A stretch of DNA of 7,552 bases from Chitinophagaceae bacterium (GTDB taxonomy: Bacteria; Bacteroidota; Bacteroidia; Chitinophagales; Chitinophagaceae): assembly GCA_014379785.1 (NCBI GenBank), contig JACMLD010000486.1, positions 1 to 7,552 on the forward strand. The letters run 5' to 3'. The notes beneath the pieces are model-generated. The model had not been told where the DNA came from. It saw only the letters and a list, made by a program, of their open reading frames with translations, and did no database searches. This document shows positions 1 to 6,887 of this stretch, one piece after another; positions within the stretch are counted from its first letter, which is position 1; every line of letters begins with the position of its first letter. Position numbers and translations under genes: made by a program.

Positions 1-201
1 CTCGAATGGCACGATGTTCCGTTCTGGAGCTATTTCTGTCAGATCAGCGACTCCACCACCTCATACGGGTCTTATTCCGGCGCGGTGCCCAATGAAAAAA
101 TCACCTGGGGTAAACTAGACATCAACACACCAAAATTCATCGTTGAAAGCGATGCGACCATTGTAGCGCCGTTGATTTTTGCTTATATTTTGGGATGGTA
201 G
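1..201 (+). CDS. Deoxyhypusine synthase-family protein, C-terminal 66 residues (5' end outside window)
   Basis: The open frame enters from the left edge and ends at TAG (199-201), giving 66 residues. The stretch SGAVPNEKITWGKL matches the conserved C-terminal block of deoxyhypusine synthase, which in the eukaryotic enzyme reads SGA.pdEavSWGKi and holds the lysine that forms the covalent imine with the butylamine group of spermidine. The equivalent lysine here is encoded at 112-114. The following segment, with SDATIVAPLIFA, matches the family's conserved (D/S)A(T/S) plus hydrophobic tail. Family knowledge: the eukaryotic and archaeal enzymes modify eIF5A/aIF5A, which bacteria lack, so bacterial members are thought to act in polyamine metabolism (for example homospermidine-type reactions) or on an unknown acceptor. 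The substrate here cannot be read from the fragment. The gene ends directly at the left arm of a large palindrome and converges on the peptidase gene. Family assignment is fairly sure; function is open. Confidence 0.8.
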   Translation, partial: LEWHDVPFWSYFCQISDSTTSYGSYSGAVPNEKITWGKLDINTPKFIVESDATIVAPLIFAYILGW

Positions 202-410
202 AAAGGGGGGAGAAAAGAAGTTCGTGGTTCTTGGTTTATAGTTCATAAGGGCTGCGAAATTAAATGGTCATGTCGAGCGGAGCCGAGACATCCCCAGCTA
301 TTACTTCGAGTATCAGCGTGGGACCCCTCGGCTGCGCTCGGGGTGACCTTTTCTCAGAGTGTACTTCCGAACTACAAACCAAGAACCAAGAACTTCTTTT
401 CCCCCCTTTC
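201..410. repeat. 210-bp nested imperfect palindrome between convergent genes
   Basis: The outer arms are 201-244 and 369-410. The reverse complement of the right arm matches the left arm with one 2-nt gap and two mismatches. Inner arms at 266-287 and 327-348 pair at 18 of 22 positions, and a small central hairpin (302-305 with 309-312, plus 297-299 with 315-317) sits in the middle. All levels are centred on base 307 (the outer arms on 306.5), so this is one long interrupted hairpin rather than unrelated repeats. The left arm begins on the last base of the upstream TAG; the right arm stops two bases short of the peptidase stop codon. The inner motif with GTCGAGCGGAGCCGAGACAT, and its partner ending CGGGGTGACC, resemble intergenic palindromes I recall as common in Bacteroidetes genomes. 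It may be a REP/MITE-like element or serve as a bidirectional transcription end; no transposase is present. Confidence 0.85.
266..348. repeat. Inner inverted-repeat pair, REP-like core of the palindrome
   Basis: Bases 266-287 and 327-348 are 22-nt arms that are complementary except at four positions (three in a row near the outer end and one further in). Both arms carry the GC-rich core CGAGCG.AGCCGAG in opposite orientation. The GC content is clearly higher than in the AT-rich surroundings. This core is the part that looks like a dispersed intergenic element of the Bacteroidetes type; that is recollection, not a search result. Confidence 0.7.
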
Positions 411-412
411 CC

Positions 413-1975
413 CTAATTCAACGGTATATCCCTCTTCATCATTCCTTCTCTGTTCGCCATTTCCCAGGCAGTATAAAAAACAAATCTTACGCGTTTCTCA
501 TAAAGGTCCCAGACAATTTTTTCAACGGTATCTGTAGGCTGATGGTAATCCTTATGCGTGCCATTAAAATAAAAGATAATCGGAACGCCCTTGCGTGCAA
601 AATTGTAATGATCACTGCGATAATAAATACGCTCCGGATCCTTGGGATCATTGTATTTGTAATCAAGCTCAAGCTTGCTGTATTTCTGATTTACTGATTC
701 ACTGACAGTCTTCAACTCAGTGCTGAGCTTATCATCGCCGATCACATAAACATAGTTCATTGAATCTCCCTGGGTACGCTTTGGATCTATTCTGCCCACC
801 ATGTCTGTGTTCAGATTTACCGAAGTTTTTTCAAGAGGAAAAAGCGGATGATCACCGTAATACTCGGAACCCCACAAACCTTTTTCTTCTCCGGAAACGG
901 TCATAAACACAATGGTTCTTCTCGGACCATTGCCTTCCGCCTTTGCTTTTGCAAACGCTTCCGCCATTTCAATCACGGCACAGGTACCACTGCCATCATC
1001 GTCAGCGCCAAAATAAATCTTTCCATTTCTGATACCAAGGTGGTCATAGTGACCGGTCAGCACCACATACTCATCCTTTTTATCGGTACCCTCAATGTAT
1101 CCTGCCACATTACTTGCATTCACGTTAAACTTCTGTTCGTTGAATTCGTAGGACACCTTCTCCCTTGCACTCCACAATTCTGTATTGAGCAAGGCATTTA
1201 ATTTTGCAACGGTCAACAAACGCTTTGCAAAATCATCTCCAAAAAGAGATGCGGCCAGTCCACCCGGAATCGTAATGGCATTGATGCTTTCACTGCCAGT
1301 TTTTGAAAGACGCATATTTGTTTTCTTTGAAATCCGGGCGTAAGCGGTAGATATACTGTCCATTCCCGTATTCACTACAATCGCTGCCACCGCACCGTTC
1401 TTTCTCGCTGCCGCGAGCTTTTCTGGCAGCCCTCTTCCCGAACCCCATGGACTCAGCACCTTAGTACCTGATATCAGATAGTTGCCGTCGACCTTTGGCT
1501 CACCTGTAAAAAAAATCACCACCTTTCCCTTCACATTCTTTTTCTCAAAATCATTGTATTTCGCATCCTGTATGCCATAACCCACAAATACAATTTCTTT
1601 CGCAGTCACTTTCGCAGAATTGTTGATCGCCGTTTCATCAACATAATCTTTTCCCGAAAACAGGGCCTTGTTGCCAAAACTGAAAGTAGAGTTAAGCAAC
1701 GAATCGTATCCAACAGCATAATACTGCTGATAATTATCGGTGCCCGGCGCAGGCAGCAACCCGATTGATTTAAACTGCGCGGCGATATATGCTGCGGCCT
1801 TGCGCTGTCCTTCTGTGCCTGTTTCACGGCCTTCCATCTCTGGACCGGCAATGACAGTCAGCTGTTTTTTAAGATCTTCTTTTGTGATCGTTGCCGCAAA
1901 TTTATCAGCGGGCTCCTGGGCCATAAGCGTTACAGGCGCTGCACAAAGCAGCATTGCAAACATTTTTTTAAGCAT
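413..1975 (-). CDS. Secreted M28-family zinc aminopeptidase with PA domain
   Basis: A 520-residue exported metallopeptidase expected to remove N-terminal residues from peptides in the periplasm or outside the cell. Residues 1-19 are a signal peptide (MLKK, then a hydrophobic stretch, cleavage expected after LMA before Gln20). Roughly residues 120-280 form the protease-associated insert typical of this subfamily. The M28 co-catalytic zinc site is complete: His309 in TGHYDH, bridging Asp326 in GADDDGSG, catalytic-base Glu363 and ligand Glu364 in SGEEKG, Asp391 in NTDMVG and His478 in DYHQPTDT; assignments are by analogy with Streptomyces griseus aminopeptidase. The ATG at 1973-1975 is chosen because it opens the signal peptide. 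It starts 19 bp downstream of rpiB on the same strand, so the two are probably cotranscribed. The length is normal for PA-containing bacterial M28 enzymes. Physiological substrates are unknown. Confidence 0.93.
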   Translation of the reverse strand: MLKKMFAMLLCAAPVTLMAQEPADKFAATITKEDLKKQLTVIAGPEMEGRETGTEGQRKAAAYIAAQFKSIGLLPAPGTDNYQQYYAVGYDSLLNSTFSFGNKALFSGKDYVDETAINNSAKVTAKEIVFVGYGIQDAKYNDFEKKNVKGKVVIFFTGEPKVDGNYLISGTKVLSPWGSGRGLPEKLAAARKNGAVAAIVVNTGMDSISTAYARISKKTNMRLSKTGSESINAITIPGGLAASLFGDDFAKRLLTVAKLNALLNTELWSAREKVSYEFNEQKFNVNASNVAGYIEGTDKKDEYVVLTGHYDHLGIRNGKIYFGADDDGSGTCAVIEMAEAFAKAKAEGNGPRRTIVFMTVSGEEKGLWGSEYYGDHPLFPLEKTSVNLNTDMVGRIDPKRTQGDSMNYVYVIGDDKLSTELKTVSESVNQKYSKLELDYKYNDPKDPERIYYRSDHYNFARKGVPIIFYFNGTHKDYHQPTDTVEKIVWDLYEKRVRFVFYTAWEMANREGMMKRDIPLN

Positions 1976-1994
1976 GTGAAAGTTTAATTAATGA

Positions 1995-2441
1995 TTAGCA
2001 CGATATCTTACTCACTCTGGTCTGATGACGACCACCCTCAAATTCCGTTTCTATAAAAATGGATACCATTTCCATGGCCAGTTCAAGAGCCACGAAGCGG
2101 GCAGGAAGACAAATGATATTCGCATCGTTGTGCTGCCTGATCAGTTTGGCAACATCAGGCATGTATGCGAGGCCGGCCCTGATGCCCGCGTGTTTGTTGG
2201 CAGTCATGCAAACCCCGTTCGCACTGCCGCAAAGCAAAATACCAAACGCCACCTTGCCACTTTCCACTGTGGTGGCAACCGCATGCGCATAGTCGGGGTA
2301 ATCAACTGATTTGTTTTCACCCACGCCATGATCAATTATCTTATATCCTTTTCCCTCCAGCCAGCTGATGAGAGCGGTTTTATAAGCAAAACCTGCGTGA
2401 TCAGAACCAATTGCAACGGGAAGTGTCATGTCTAATGGCAT
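1995..2441 (-). CDS. rpiB: Ribose-5-phosphate isomerase B
   Basis: A 148-residue cytoplasmic enzyme interconverting ribose 5-phosphate and ribulose 5-phosphate in the non-oxidative pentose-phosphate pathway (some relatives act on allose 6-phosphate). It aligns along its whole length with the LacAB/RpiB family: GSDHAG at 12-17, DYPDYA at 48-52 onward, the catalytic-cysteine segment GILLCGSANG with Cys71, ANKHAGIRA at 81-89, RQHND with the ring-opening His104, and EGGRHQTRV near the C-terminus. The phosphate loop reads GSANG rather than the GTGVG/GTGNG type of the E. coli enzyme, a variant I associate with Bacteroidetes. The start could be the ATG at 2441 or, four codons later, the ATG at 2429; the second leaves a shorter N-terminus closer to the usual family start. 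It is followed after 19 bp by the M28 peptidase and diverges from the OmpA gene. Confidence 0.95.
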   Translation of the reverse strand: MPLDMTLPVAIGSDHAGFAYKTALISWLEGKGYKIIDHGVGENKSVDYPDYAHAVATTVESGKVAFGILLCGSANGVCMTANKHAGIRAGLAYMPDVAKLIRQHNDANIICLPARFVALELAMEMVSIFIETEFEGGRHQTRVSKISC

Positions 2442-2512
2442 ATATATTGATTTATCGTAGCAAAATTCGCTAAAAAGAAAGTGGCAGTGAAAAAAATATT
2501 AACCAACTTATA

Positions 2513-2544
2513 ATTGAATGATTTTACCTGCAACGCTAACTTTG
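2513..2544 (+). promoter_or_regulatory. Bacteroidetes-type promoter for the OmpA-family gene
   Basis: TAACTTTG at 2537-2544 is an exact match to the -7 consensus TANNTTTG of the primary Bacteroidetes sigma factor. ATTG at 2513-2516 supplies the -33 TTG with a 20-nt spacer, within the usual 19-21 range. Transcription would start near 2551, giving a leader of about 40 nt before the ATG at 2593. Seen in the sequence; activity is inferred. Confidence 0.65.
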
Positions 2545-2592
2545 CCCCGGCTGAGGTACTATCACCAAAGTGTATCATAAAACCAAAAGCAT

Positions 2593-3462
2593 ATGACATT
2601 CACCAAACTTGCCTTTCCGATTGCCTGCTCCATGCTGCTCATGTCTTGTGTGAGCAATAAGAAATTCAAAGCCGAACAGGCACGGTATGCCGAACTCAAT
2701 GGCAACTATGAAAAACTTCAGACATCTTTCCAGACCTGCGAAGCCGATAAAGCAGAAGCTGCAAGAAAAAGAGCGAACCTTGAAACAGAGATTGAAAGTC
2801 TGAACAAACAGATGGCCTTCCTCAAAGAAAACAACACCCAGGCGCTGAGACAATTACAGGATCTGTCGGTGATTTCATCTTCCCAAGCCGAAAGCATAAA
2901 AAAGTCTCTTGATAATCTTGGAGCAAAAGACGCGTATATACAGGATCTCCAGGCTGCTATGTCAAGAAAGGATTCTTTGAATATGGCCCTGGTGATGAAT
3001 CTGAAAGGCGCTGTAGGAAATCTCAATGATGAAGACATTAATATCAAAGTTGACAAAGGCGTTGTGTTTATCGACATTTCCGACAAATTGCTCTTCAAAA
3101 GCGGAAGCTATGATGTCACAGAACGTGCGAACGAAGTACTTGGAAAAGTAGCCGCAGTACTGCAAAACCAGCCGGATATGGAGTTTATGATCGAAGGCCA
3201 TACCGATAACATCGGTTTCCGCAAGGGAATCCTGATCGACAACTGGGATTTGAGTGTGAAAAGAGCTACATCCATCGCACGTATTCTTCAGAAGAAGTAC
3301 GGACTTGACCCGGCTCATATCGCCGCCGCCGGCCGCGCAGAATACAAACCCGTTGCTGATAACGGAACCCTGGAAGGACGCGCTGCGAACAGAAGAACGA
3401 GAATTGTAATCCTGCCTCAGCTCGATCAATTCTTCAAACTCCTGGAACCAAAAAAATCATAA
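2593..3462 (+). CDS. OmpA-family peptidoglycan-binding lipoprotein
   Basis: A 289-residue envelope protein. Residues 1-18 are a lipoprotein signal with lipobox LMSC, the lipidated residue being Cys19. Residues about 25-125 are rich in Glu, Lys, Gln, Ala and Leu in heptad-like spacing and should form a long coiled coil. The OmpA C-terminal domain spans about 160-275. By analogy with Acinetobacter OmpA, Asp205 in GHTDN and Arg224 in LSVKRA are the residues that grip diaminopimelate of peptidoglycan; GRAANRRTRI at 262-271 is the conserved end of the domain. The segment between Asp205 and Arg224 is four residues longer than in Acinetobacter OmpA and contains DNWDLS, the form seen in MotB-like OmpA relatives. 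It likely tethers the outer membrane to the cell wall. No beta-barrel is present, so it is not a porin. It has its own promoter upstream and a terminator downstream, so it is probably monocistronic. Confidence 0.92.
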   Translation: MTFTKLAFPIACSMLLMSCVSNKKFKAEQARYAELNGNYEKLQTSFQTCEADKAEAARKRANLETEIESLNKQMAFLKENNTQALRQLQDLSVISSSQAESIKKSLDNLGAKDAYIQDLQAAMSRKDSLNMALVMNLKGAVGNLNDEDINIKVDKGVVFIDISDKLLFKSGSYDVTERANEVLGKVAAVLQNQPDMEFMIEGHTDNIGFRKGILIDNWDLSVKRATSIARILQKKYGLDPAHIAAAGRAEYKPVADNGTLEGRAANRRTRIVILPQLDQFFKLLEPKKS

Positions 3463-3484
3463 GAGAAAAAAGATTTCATAAAAT

Positions 3485-3520
3485 GAAAGCCATTCTTGAA
3501 TACAGGAATGGCTTTCTTTA
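3485..3520 (+). terminator. Intrinsic terminator of the OmpA-family gene
   Basis: GAAAGCCATTC (3485-3495) pairs perfectly with GAATGGCTTTC (3506-3516) as an 11-bp stem, followed by a T-rich run (TTTATTTAT). The 10-nt sequence between the arms, TTGAATACAG, can extend the stem by T.G, T-A and G-C pairs, leaving an AATA tetraloop. It lies 22 nt after the stop codon. The same 10-mer caps the other terminator in this window. Confidence 0.9.
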
Positions 3521-3624
3521 TTTATAATGGTAGGACTTAGGTATAAACCCCTATTAACAAAACTTACCCTGCCTCCGAGAGCGATTTATATCATTTTTTT
3601 TTGCTCCCAACGTTGTGTCTTACC

Positions 3625-5988
3625 ATGTTGTGGATTCGCAAATTTGTTTCTGTATTTGTATTGACTGTTCTGAGTCTTTCAGGCTTTTGCCAGAAGTCAA
3701 TTCCTCTTGCCGTAGATGGAATTCTTGATCTTCGCAGCACCAACCTCGATAGTACCGTTATTCCATTGAAAGGGGAATGGGGTTTCTATTGGAACAAGCT
3801 GATAAAACCCTCCGCAGTTCCCGCTCCGGACGACTATGTTCCCATGCCGGTTCTATGGAAAAACCAAAGACTGAACGGGAATAAACTGACAAACTTTGGA
3901 TACGCCAGCTATGCGCTGACCATCTACCTCCCCAAAAAACATAAACCTTACTCATTATATATTCCGGATGCCTGCACCAATTATGAATTATTCCTGAATG
4001 GAAAATCGATCAGTAAGAATGGGCGGCCTGACAGTATAAAAGCTACAGCCACTCCGTTTTGGGCAACACAAACGGCTACCATATCCCAAGGCAAAGACAC
4101 GCTCAACTTTGTGCTGCACATCAGCAATTACTGGCATACCAAAGGGGGGCCTCACAAAGATATTTTACTCGGCAGCCGCAAAGCAATACTCCTCCAATAT
4201 CGGCGAGAAAGCGCAGTAGACCTTACTCTTGCGGGCTGTCTTTTCATGGGCGGATTATTTTTTCTGGGCCTGTTCATCTTCAGCAGAAAAAATACACCCA
4301 TTCTCTATTTTTCACTTTTCTGCATGATATACAGCTATCGGATGGTTGGGACCAAATTGCATATCCTGAATACGATCCTGCCAGATATAAGTTGGTTTTT
4401 AACCCTTAGACTTGAATATCTAAGCTTAACTCTTGCCGTCGCCTGCTTTGCAAAATATTCGGGCAGTTTATATCCAAAAGAAGCTGGCAGGTACGGTGTC
4501 AATTTTATGATTGGATTCTGCTTTGTCTTCAGTACGATCATTATACTTGCGCCAACTTCTGTGTTTACATGCCTTCTCAACTATTTTCTGGCCCTCATGT
4601 TCCTTTTTATTGTTTTTGCCTTTTTCATCTATGGAAAGGCGGTTCGCAATAAAAGAAGCGGGGCATTGTTCGCCCTGCTCAGTAGTGGCGTGCTGCTAAT
4701 GATATTTCTCATTATCAATCTTGAATATTTTGGCCTGTTTATACCCATGAAAACCGTCATTTTTTCGGGATATATCGTTTTCTTTTTTCTCCAGTCACTG
4801 GTTCTGTCGCGCCGGTTTTCGGAGTCATTTCGTCAGGCAAACATTGAAGCCCAGCAGGGATTTGTGGCGAAGTCGGAATTTCTTAGTACCATGTCTCACG
4901 AGATTCGAACACCTTTGAATTCGGTAATCGGAATGGCGCATCTGCTGCAGCGTTCCGAGCCAAGGCCCGACCAAAAAGAAAATCTCGATGTACTTCTTTT
5001 TTCGGCAAATAACCTGATATCAATCGTAAACAATATTCTTGATTACAACAAGATCGAAGCGGGAAAAATAAGCATCGAAAAAATAAGCATGGATTTGCCG
5101 GCTATCGCCAGAAATATCACAGCAGGTCTGAAAACACTGTCTCAGGAAAAACGAATTTTGCTTGAACTTGATATTGACCCGCTGATAAACCAAAAGGTGA
5201 TAGGTGATCCAACGCGCACAACACAGGTCATCACAAACCTTCTGCACAATGCTATAAAGTTTACGAAGGCAGGCAAAGTCACTTTGAAACTTAAGGTTGA
5301 ATTTTCCGATGAAAATGAAATGCGCATAAAAGTCAGTGTGACAGATACCGGAATCGGGATCGCCGAAGACAAGCAACAGCTGATCTTTGAAAGATTCACC
5401 CAGGCAGATTCATCCACTAGTCGGAGTTTCGGAGGCACGGGACTGGGCCTCAGCATCAGTAAGAAAATTCTCGAACTCCAGGGTTCGGCTCTTGAACTGA
5501 CAAGCGTTCCTGGCGAAGGATCTACTTTTTTCTTTACCCAGACATTTCCACTTACAACAGAATCTATCGAGGCCGTAGACCTTTCAGTGAAACTCAAATC
5601 TGAGAAAAACCTTTTGCTCGACATAAATATCCTGCTCGTAGAAGACAACCCGATAAATGTGCTGGTGGCAAAAACCTTCCTTGAGCGCTGCGGCGCAATC
5701 ATCGACGTGGCGGGTAACGGCCAGGAGGCACTTGATCGGTTTGAAGGAGAAAGACACGATATTGTTCTGATGGACCTGGACATGCCGGTGCTTGACGGTT
5801 ATGATGCCACCCGAAGGATGAGACAGCGAGGCATCACATTGCCGGTCATTGCCCTCACAGCCAGTCTGCCCAAAGAAGTTGAAAGTGAAGTCTTTGCGGC
5901 AGGTTTGTCCGATATCATAGTAAAACCTTTCAACCCCGAAGACCTTTTCCGAGTAATACTGCAGCACCTGAAGGCAAAAGCCGCCTAA
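3625..5988 (+). CDS. Hybrid sensor histidine kinase with 7TMR-DISM sensor and C-terminal receiver domain
   Basis: A 787-residue inner-membrane signalling protein. Residues 1-22 are a signal peptide (MLWIRKF..., cleavage near FC/QK). Residues about 25-185 are an extracytoplasmic jelly-roll, galactose-binding-like domain (LKGEWGFYW, FGYASYALTIYLP), common ahead of 7TMR-DISM segments and likely to bind a small ligand or carbohydrate. About 198-400 holds the seven-helix 7TMR-DISM region. HisKA follows with His425 in SHEIRTPLN; HATPase_c has N box HNAIKFT (Asn542), DTGIGI (574-579) and GGTGLGL (603-609). The receiver domain (about 667-785) has acidic pair Glu673/Asp674, phospho-acceptor Asp717, Thr745 and Lys767. 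All catalytic residues are present. There is no DNA-binding domain, so a separate output protein is required. The frame extends upstream to a TTG at 3601, but the ATG at 3625 opens the signal peptide directly. It may be cotranscribed with the two genes downstream. Confidence 0.93.
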   Translation: MLWIRKFVSVFVLTVLSLSGFCQKSIPLAVDGILDLRSTNLDSTVIPLKGEWGFYWNKLIKPSAVPAPDDYVPMPVLWKNQRLNGNKLTNFGYASYALTIYLPKKHKPYSLYIPDACTNYELFLNGKSISKNGRPDSIKATATPFWATQTATISQGKDTLNFVLHISNYWHTKGGPHKDILLGSRKAILLQYRRESAVDLTLAGCLFMGGLFFLGLFIFSRKNTPILYFSLFCMIYSYRMVGTKLHILNTILPDISWFLTLRLEYLSLTLAVACFAKYSGSLYPKEAGRYGVNFMIGFCFVFSTIIILAPTSVFTCLLNYFLALMFLFIVFAFFIYGKAVRNKRSGALFALLSSGVLLMIFLIINLEYFGLFIPMKTVIFSGYIVFFFLQSLVLSRRFSESFRQANIEAQQGFVAKSEFLSTMSHEIRTPLNSVIGMAHLLQRSEPRPDQKENLDVLLFSANNLISIVNNILDYNKIEAGKISIEKISMDLPAIARNITAGLKTLSQEKRILLELDIDPLINQKVIGDPTRTTQVITNLLHNAIKFTKAGKVTLKLKVEFSDENEMRIKVSVTDTGIGIAEDKQQLIFERFTQADSSTSRSFGGTGLGLSISKKILELQGSALELTSVPGEGSTFFFTQTFPLTTESIEAVDLSVKLKSEKNLLLDINILLVEDNPINVLVAKTFLERCGAIIDVAGNGQEALDRFEGERHDIVLMDLDMPVLDGYDATRRMRQRGITLPVIALTASLPKEVESEVFAAGLSDIIVKPFNPEDLFRVILQHLKAKAA

Positions 5989-6039
5989 TATCGCTCTGGC
6001 ATAGTTTTTTTGCATTTTTGGGGTAGCAAACTCCCCATC

Positions 6040-6876
6040 ATGAAACGACTTCGAATCCTTGCCATTCTCAACGCAGTTACCCTGGTCATTCATATCTCAC
6101 TATCATACTTAACCCAGGTAAAAGCAGTGAACAGCCAGGACGTAGGAGAAGTTTCATCAAAATATCCAAGCCTTTTCACTCCCGCTCCCATCACATTTGC
6201 TGTGTGGGGAGTGATCTACCTGACACTCGGCATCTTTGTTGTTTATCATATTATCAAAACCCAAAAGGCCAACATCTTTCATCCTGCCAATGCATCACTC
6301 AAAAATATCGGCCCATGGTTTATCATCAATAATCTGCTTACAGCTTCCTGGCTGATCGCATGGACCAATGAAAAAATGGTGCTATCGGTCGTGCTGATAC
6401 TCGCCCAACTTCTATCACTTATTGTCATTCACCTGCGGGCAGATATCTACCGGCCCAGACTGATCAGTGAAACGAAATATTTTTCACAGGCTCCGCTGAG
6501 CATTTATTTCGGATGGATCACCATTGCCACTATTGCGAATGTCAGCTCCTGGCTTGCTTCCACGGATTGGAATGGTGCAGGCATCGGCAGTGTCAGCTGG
6601 ACTTTCATAATGATTATTGCTGCCGGAATGATAGCCACGCTGGTGATCACAACAAGGAAAAATGTTTTCTATGGCCTGGTTGTTCTCTGGGCCCTTTATG
6701 GAATTATTTTAAAACATGCATCTGGTGCCGGAGAGGGTGATTTCGAAATTGTACGTACGGCATGGTTTGCTCTTGGCGTTGTTGGGCTGGTCTGTGTGCT
6801 GCAGATGGTGAGAAATACAATTCTCGCCCGCAGCCCGGAGGCACCGTTCCCGGTGGACGAACATTCTTTAAAATAA
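6040..6876 (+). CDS. TspO/MBR-family (tryptophan-rich sensory protein-like) membrane protein, long form
   Basis: A 278-residue integral membrane protein. Hydrophobic segments are visible at about 5-24, 50-72, 91-108, 113-132, 151-173, 187-204, 209-226 and 240-257, so around eight helices, against five in classical TspO of about 150-190 residues. The block PSLFTPAPITFAVWGVIY (43-60) resembles the TspO/MBR signature (Pro, aromatic, hydrophobic, Trp, then Tyr), and Trp is frequent (positions 56, 93, 104, 108, 159, 171, 177, 187, 217, 242). Family knowledge: TspO proteins bind porphyrins and other hydrophobic ligands and take part in stress control; the role of the long form is not settled. The frame can be opened at a TTG (6010), but the ATG at 6040 gives a normal Lys/Arg-containing membrane-protein start. 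It lies 51 nt after the kinase and 11 nt before the META lipoprotein. An unrelated multi-pass protein remains possible. Confidence 0.72.
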   Translation: MKRLRILAILNAVTLVIHISLSYLTQVKAVNSQDVGEVSSKYPSLFTPAPITFAVWGVIYLTLGIFVVYHIIKTQKANIFHPANASLKNIGPWFIINNLLTASWLIAWTNEKMVLSVVLILAQLLSLIVIHLRADIYRPRLISETKYFSQAPLSIYFGWITIATIANVSSWLASTDWNGAGIGSVSWTFIMIIAAGMIATLVITTRKNVFYGLVVLWALYGIILKHASGAGEGDFEIVRTAWFALGVVGLVCVLQMVRNTILARSPEAPFPVDEHSLK

Positions 6877-6887
6877 AAAATGTGATT

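Noticed and set aside
201..410. CRISPR array or insertion sequence as an explanation for the repeat region
   Set aside because: There are no regularly spaced direct repeats with unique spacers and no transposase frame; the structure is a single centred palindrome.
343..697. Plus-strand open frames overlapping the palindrome and the 3' end of the peptidase gene
   Set aside because: They cross repeat DNA and the antisense of conserved peptidase sequence, including the His478 zinc-ligand region; no start context or domain supports them.
2442..2480. Possible rpiB promoter on the minus strand (GAATTTTG, complement of 2461-2468)
   Set aside because: It matches the -7 motif at A and TTTG but lacks the leading T, and no TTG lies at the right distance upstream. 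A promoter must exist in 2442-2592, but this one is too weak to list.
2962..3429. Minus-strand open frame of 155 codons inside the OmpA gene
   Set aside because: The translation has no recognisable domain, and the opposite strand encodes a clear OmpA protein; it is an antisense shadow.
3601..3624. Eight-codon upstream extension of the kinase beginning at TTG
   Set aside because: The extension places polar residues ahead of the signal peptide and follows a run of T; the ATG at 3625 gives a clean signal sequence.
5142..5783. Minus-strand open frame of 213 codons inside the kinase gene
   Set aside because: Ser/Arg-rich translation without family features, lying opposite the conserved HATPase and receiver domains; an antisense shadow.
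6020..6036. Small hairpin GGGG/CCCC just before the TspO-like start codon
   Set aside because: Only four base pairs around a nine-base loop; too weak to call a regulatory structure.
6010..6039. Ten-codon upstream extension of the TspO-like gene beginning at TTG
   Set aside because: The extra residues have no family-like features, and the in-frame ATG at 6040 begins a typical positively charged membrane-protein start.
6762..6887. Extended N-terminus of the META lipoprotein overlapping the TspO-like gene
   Set aside because: Translation of the overlap is Cys/Trp/Gly-rich noise from the other frame; the lipoprotein signal starts at 6888.
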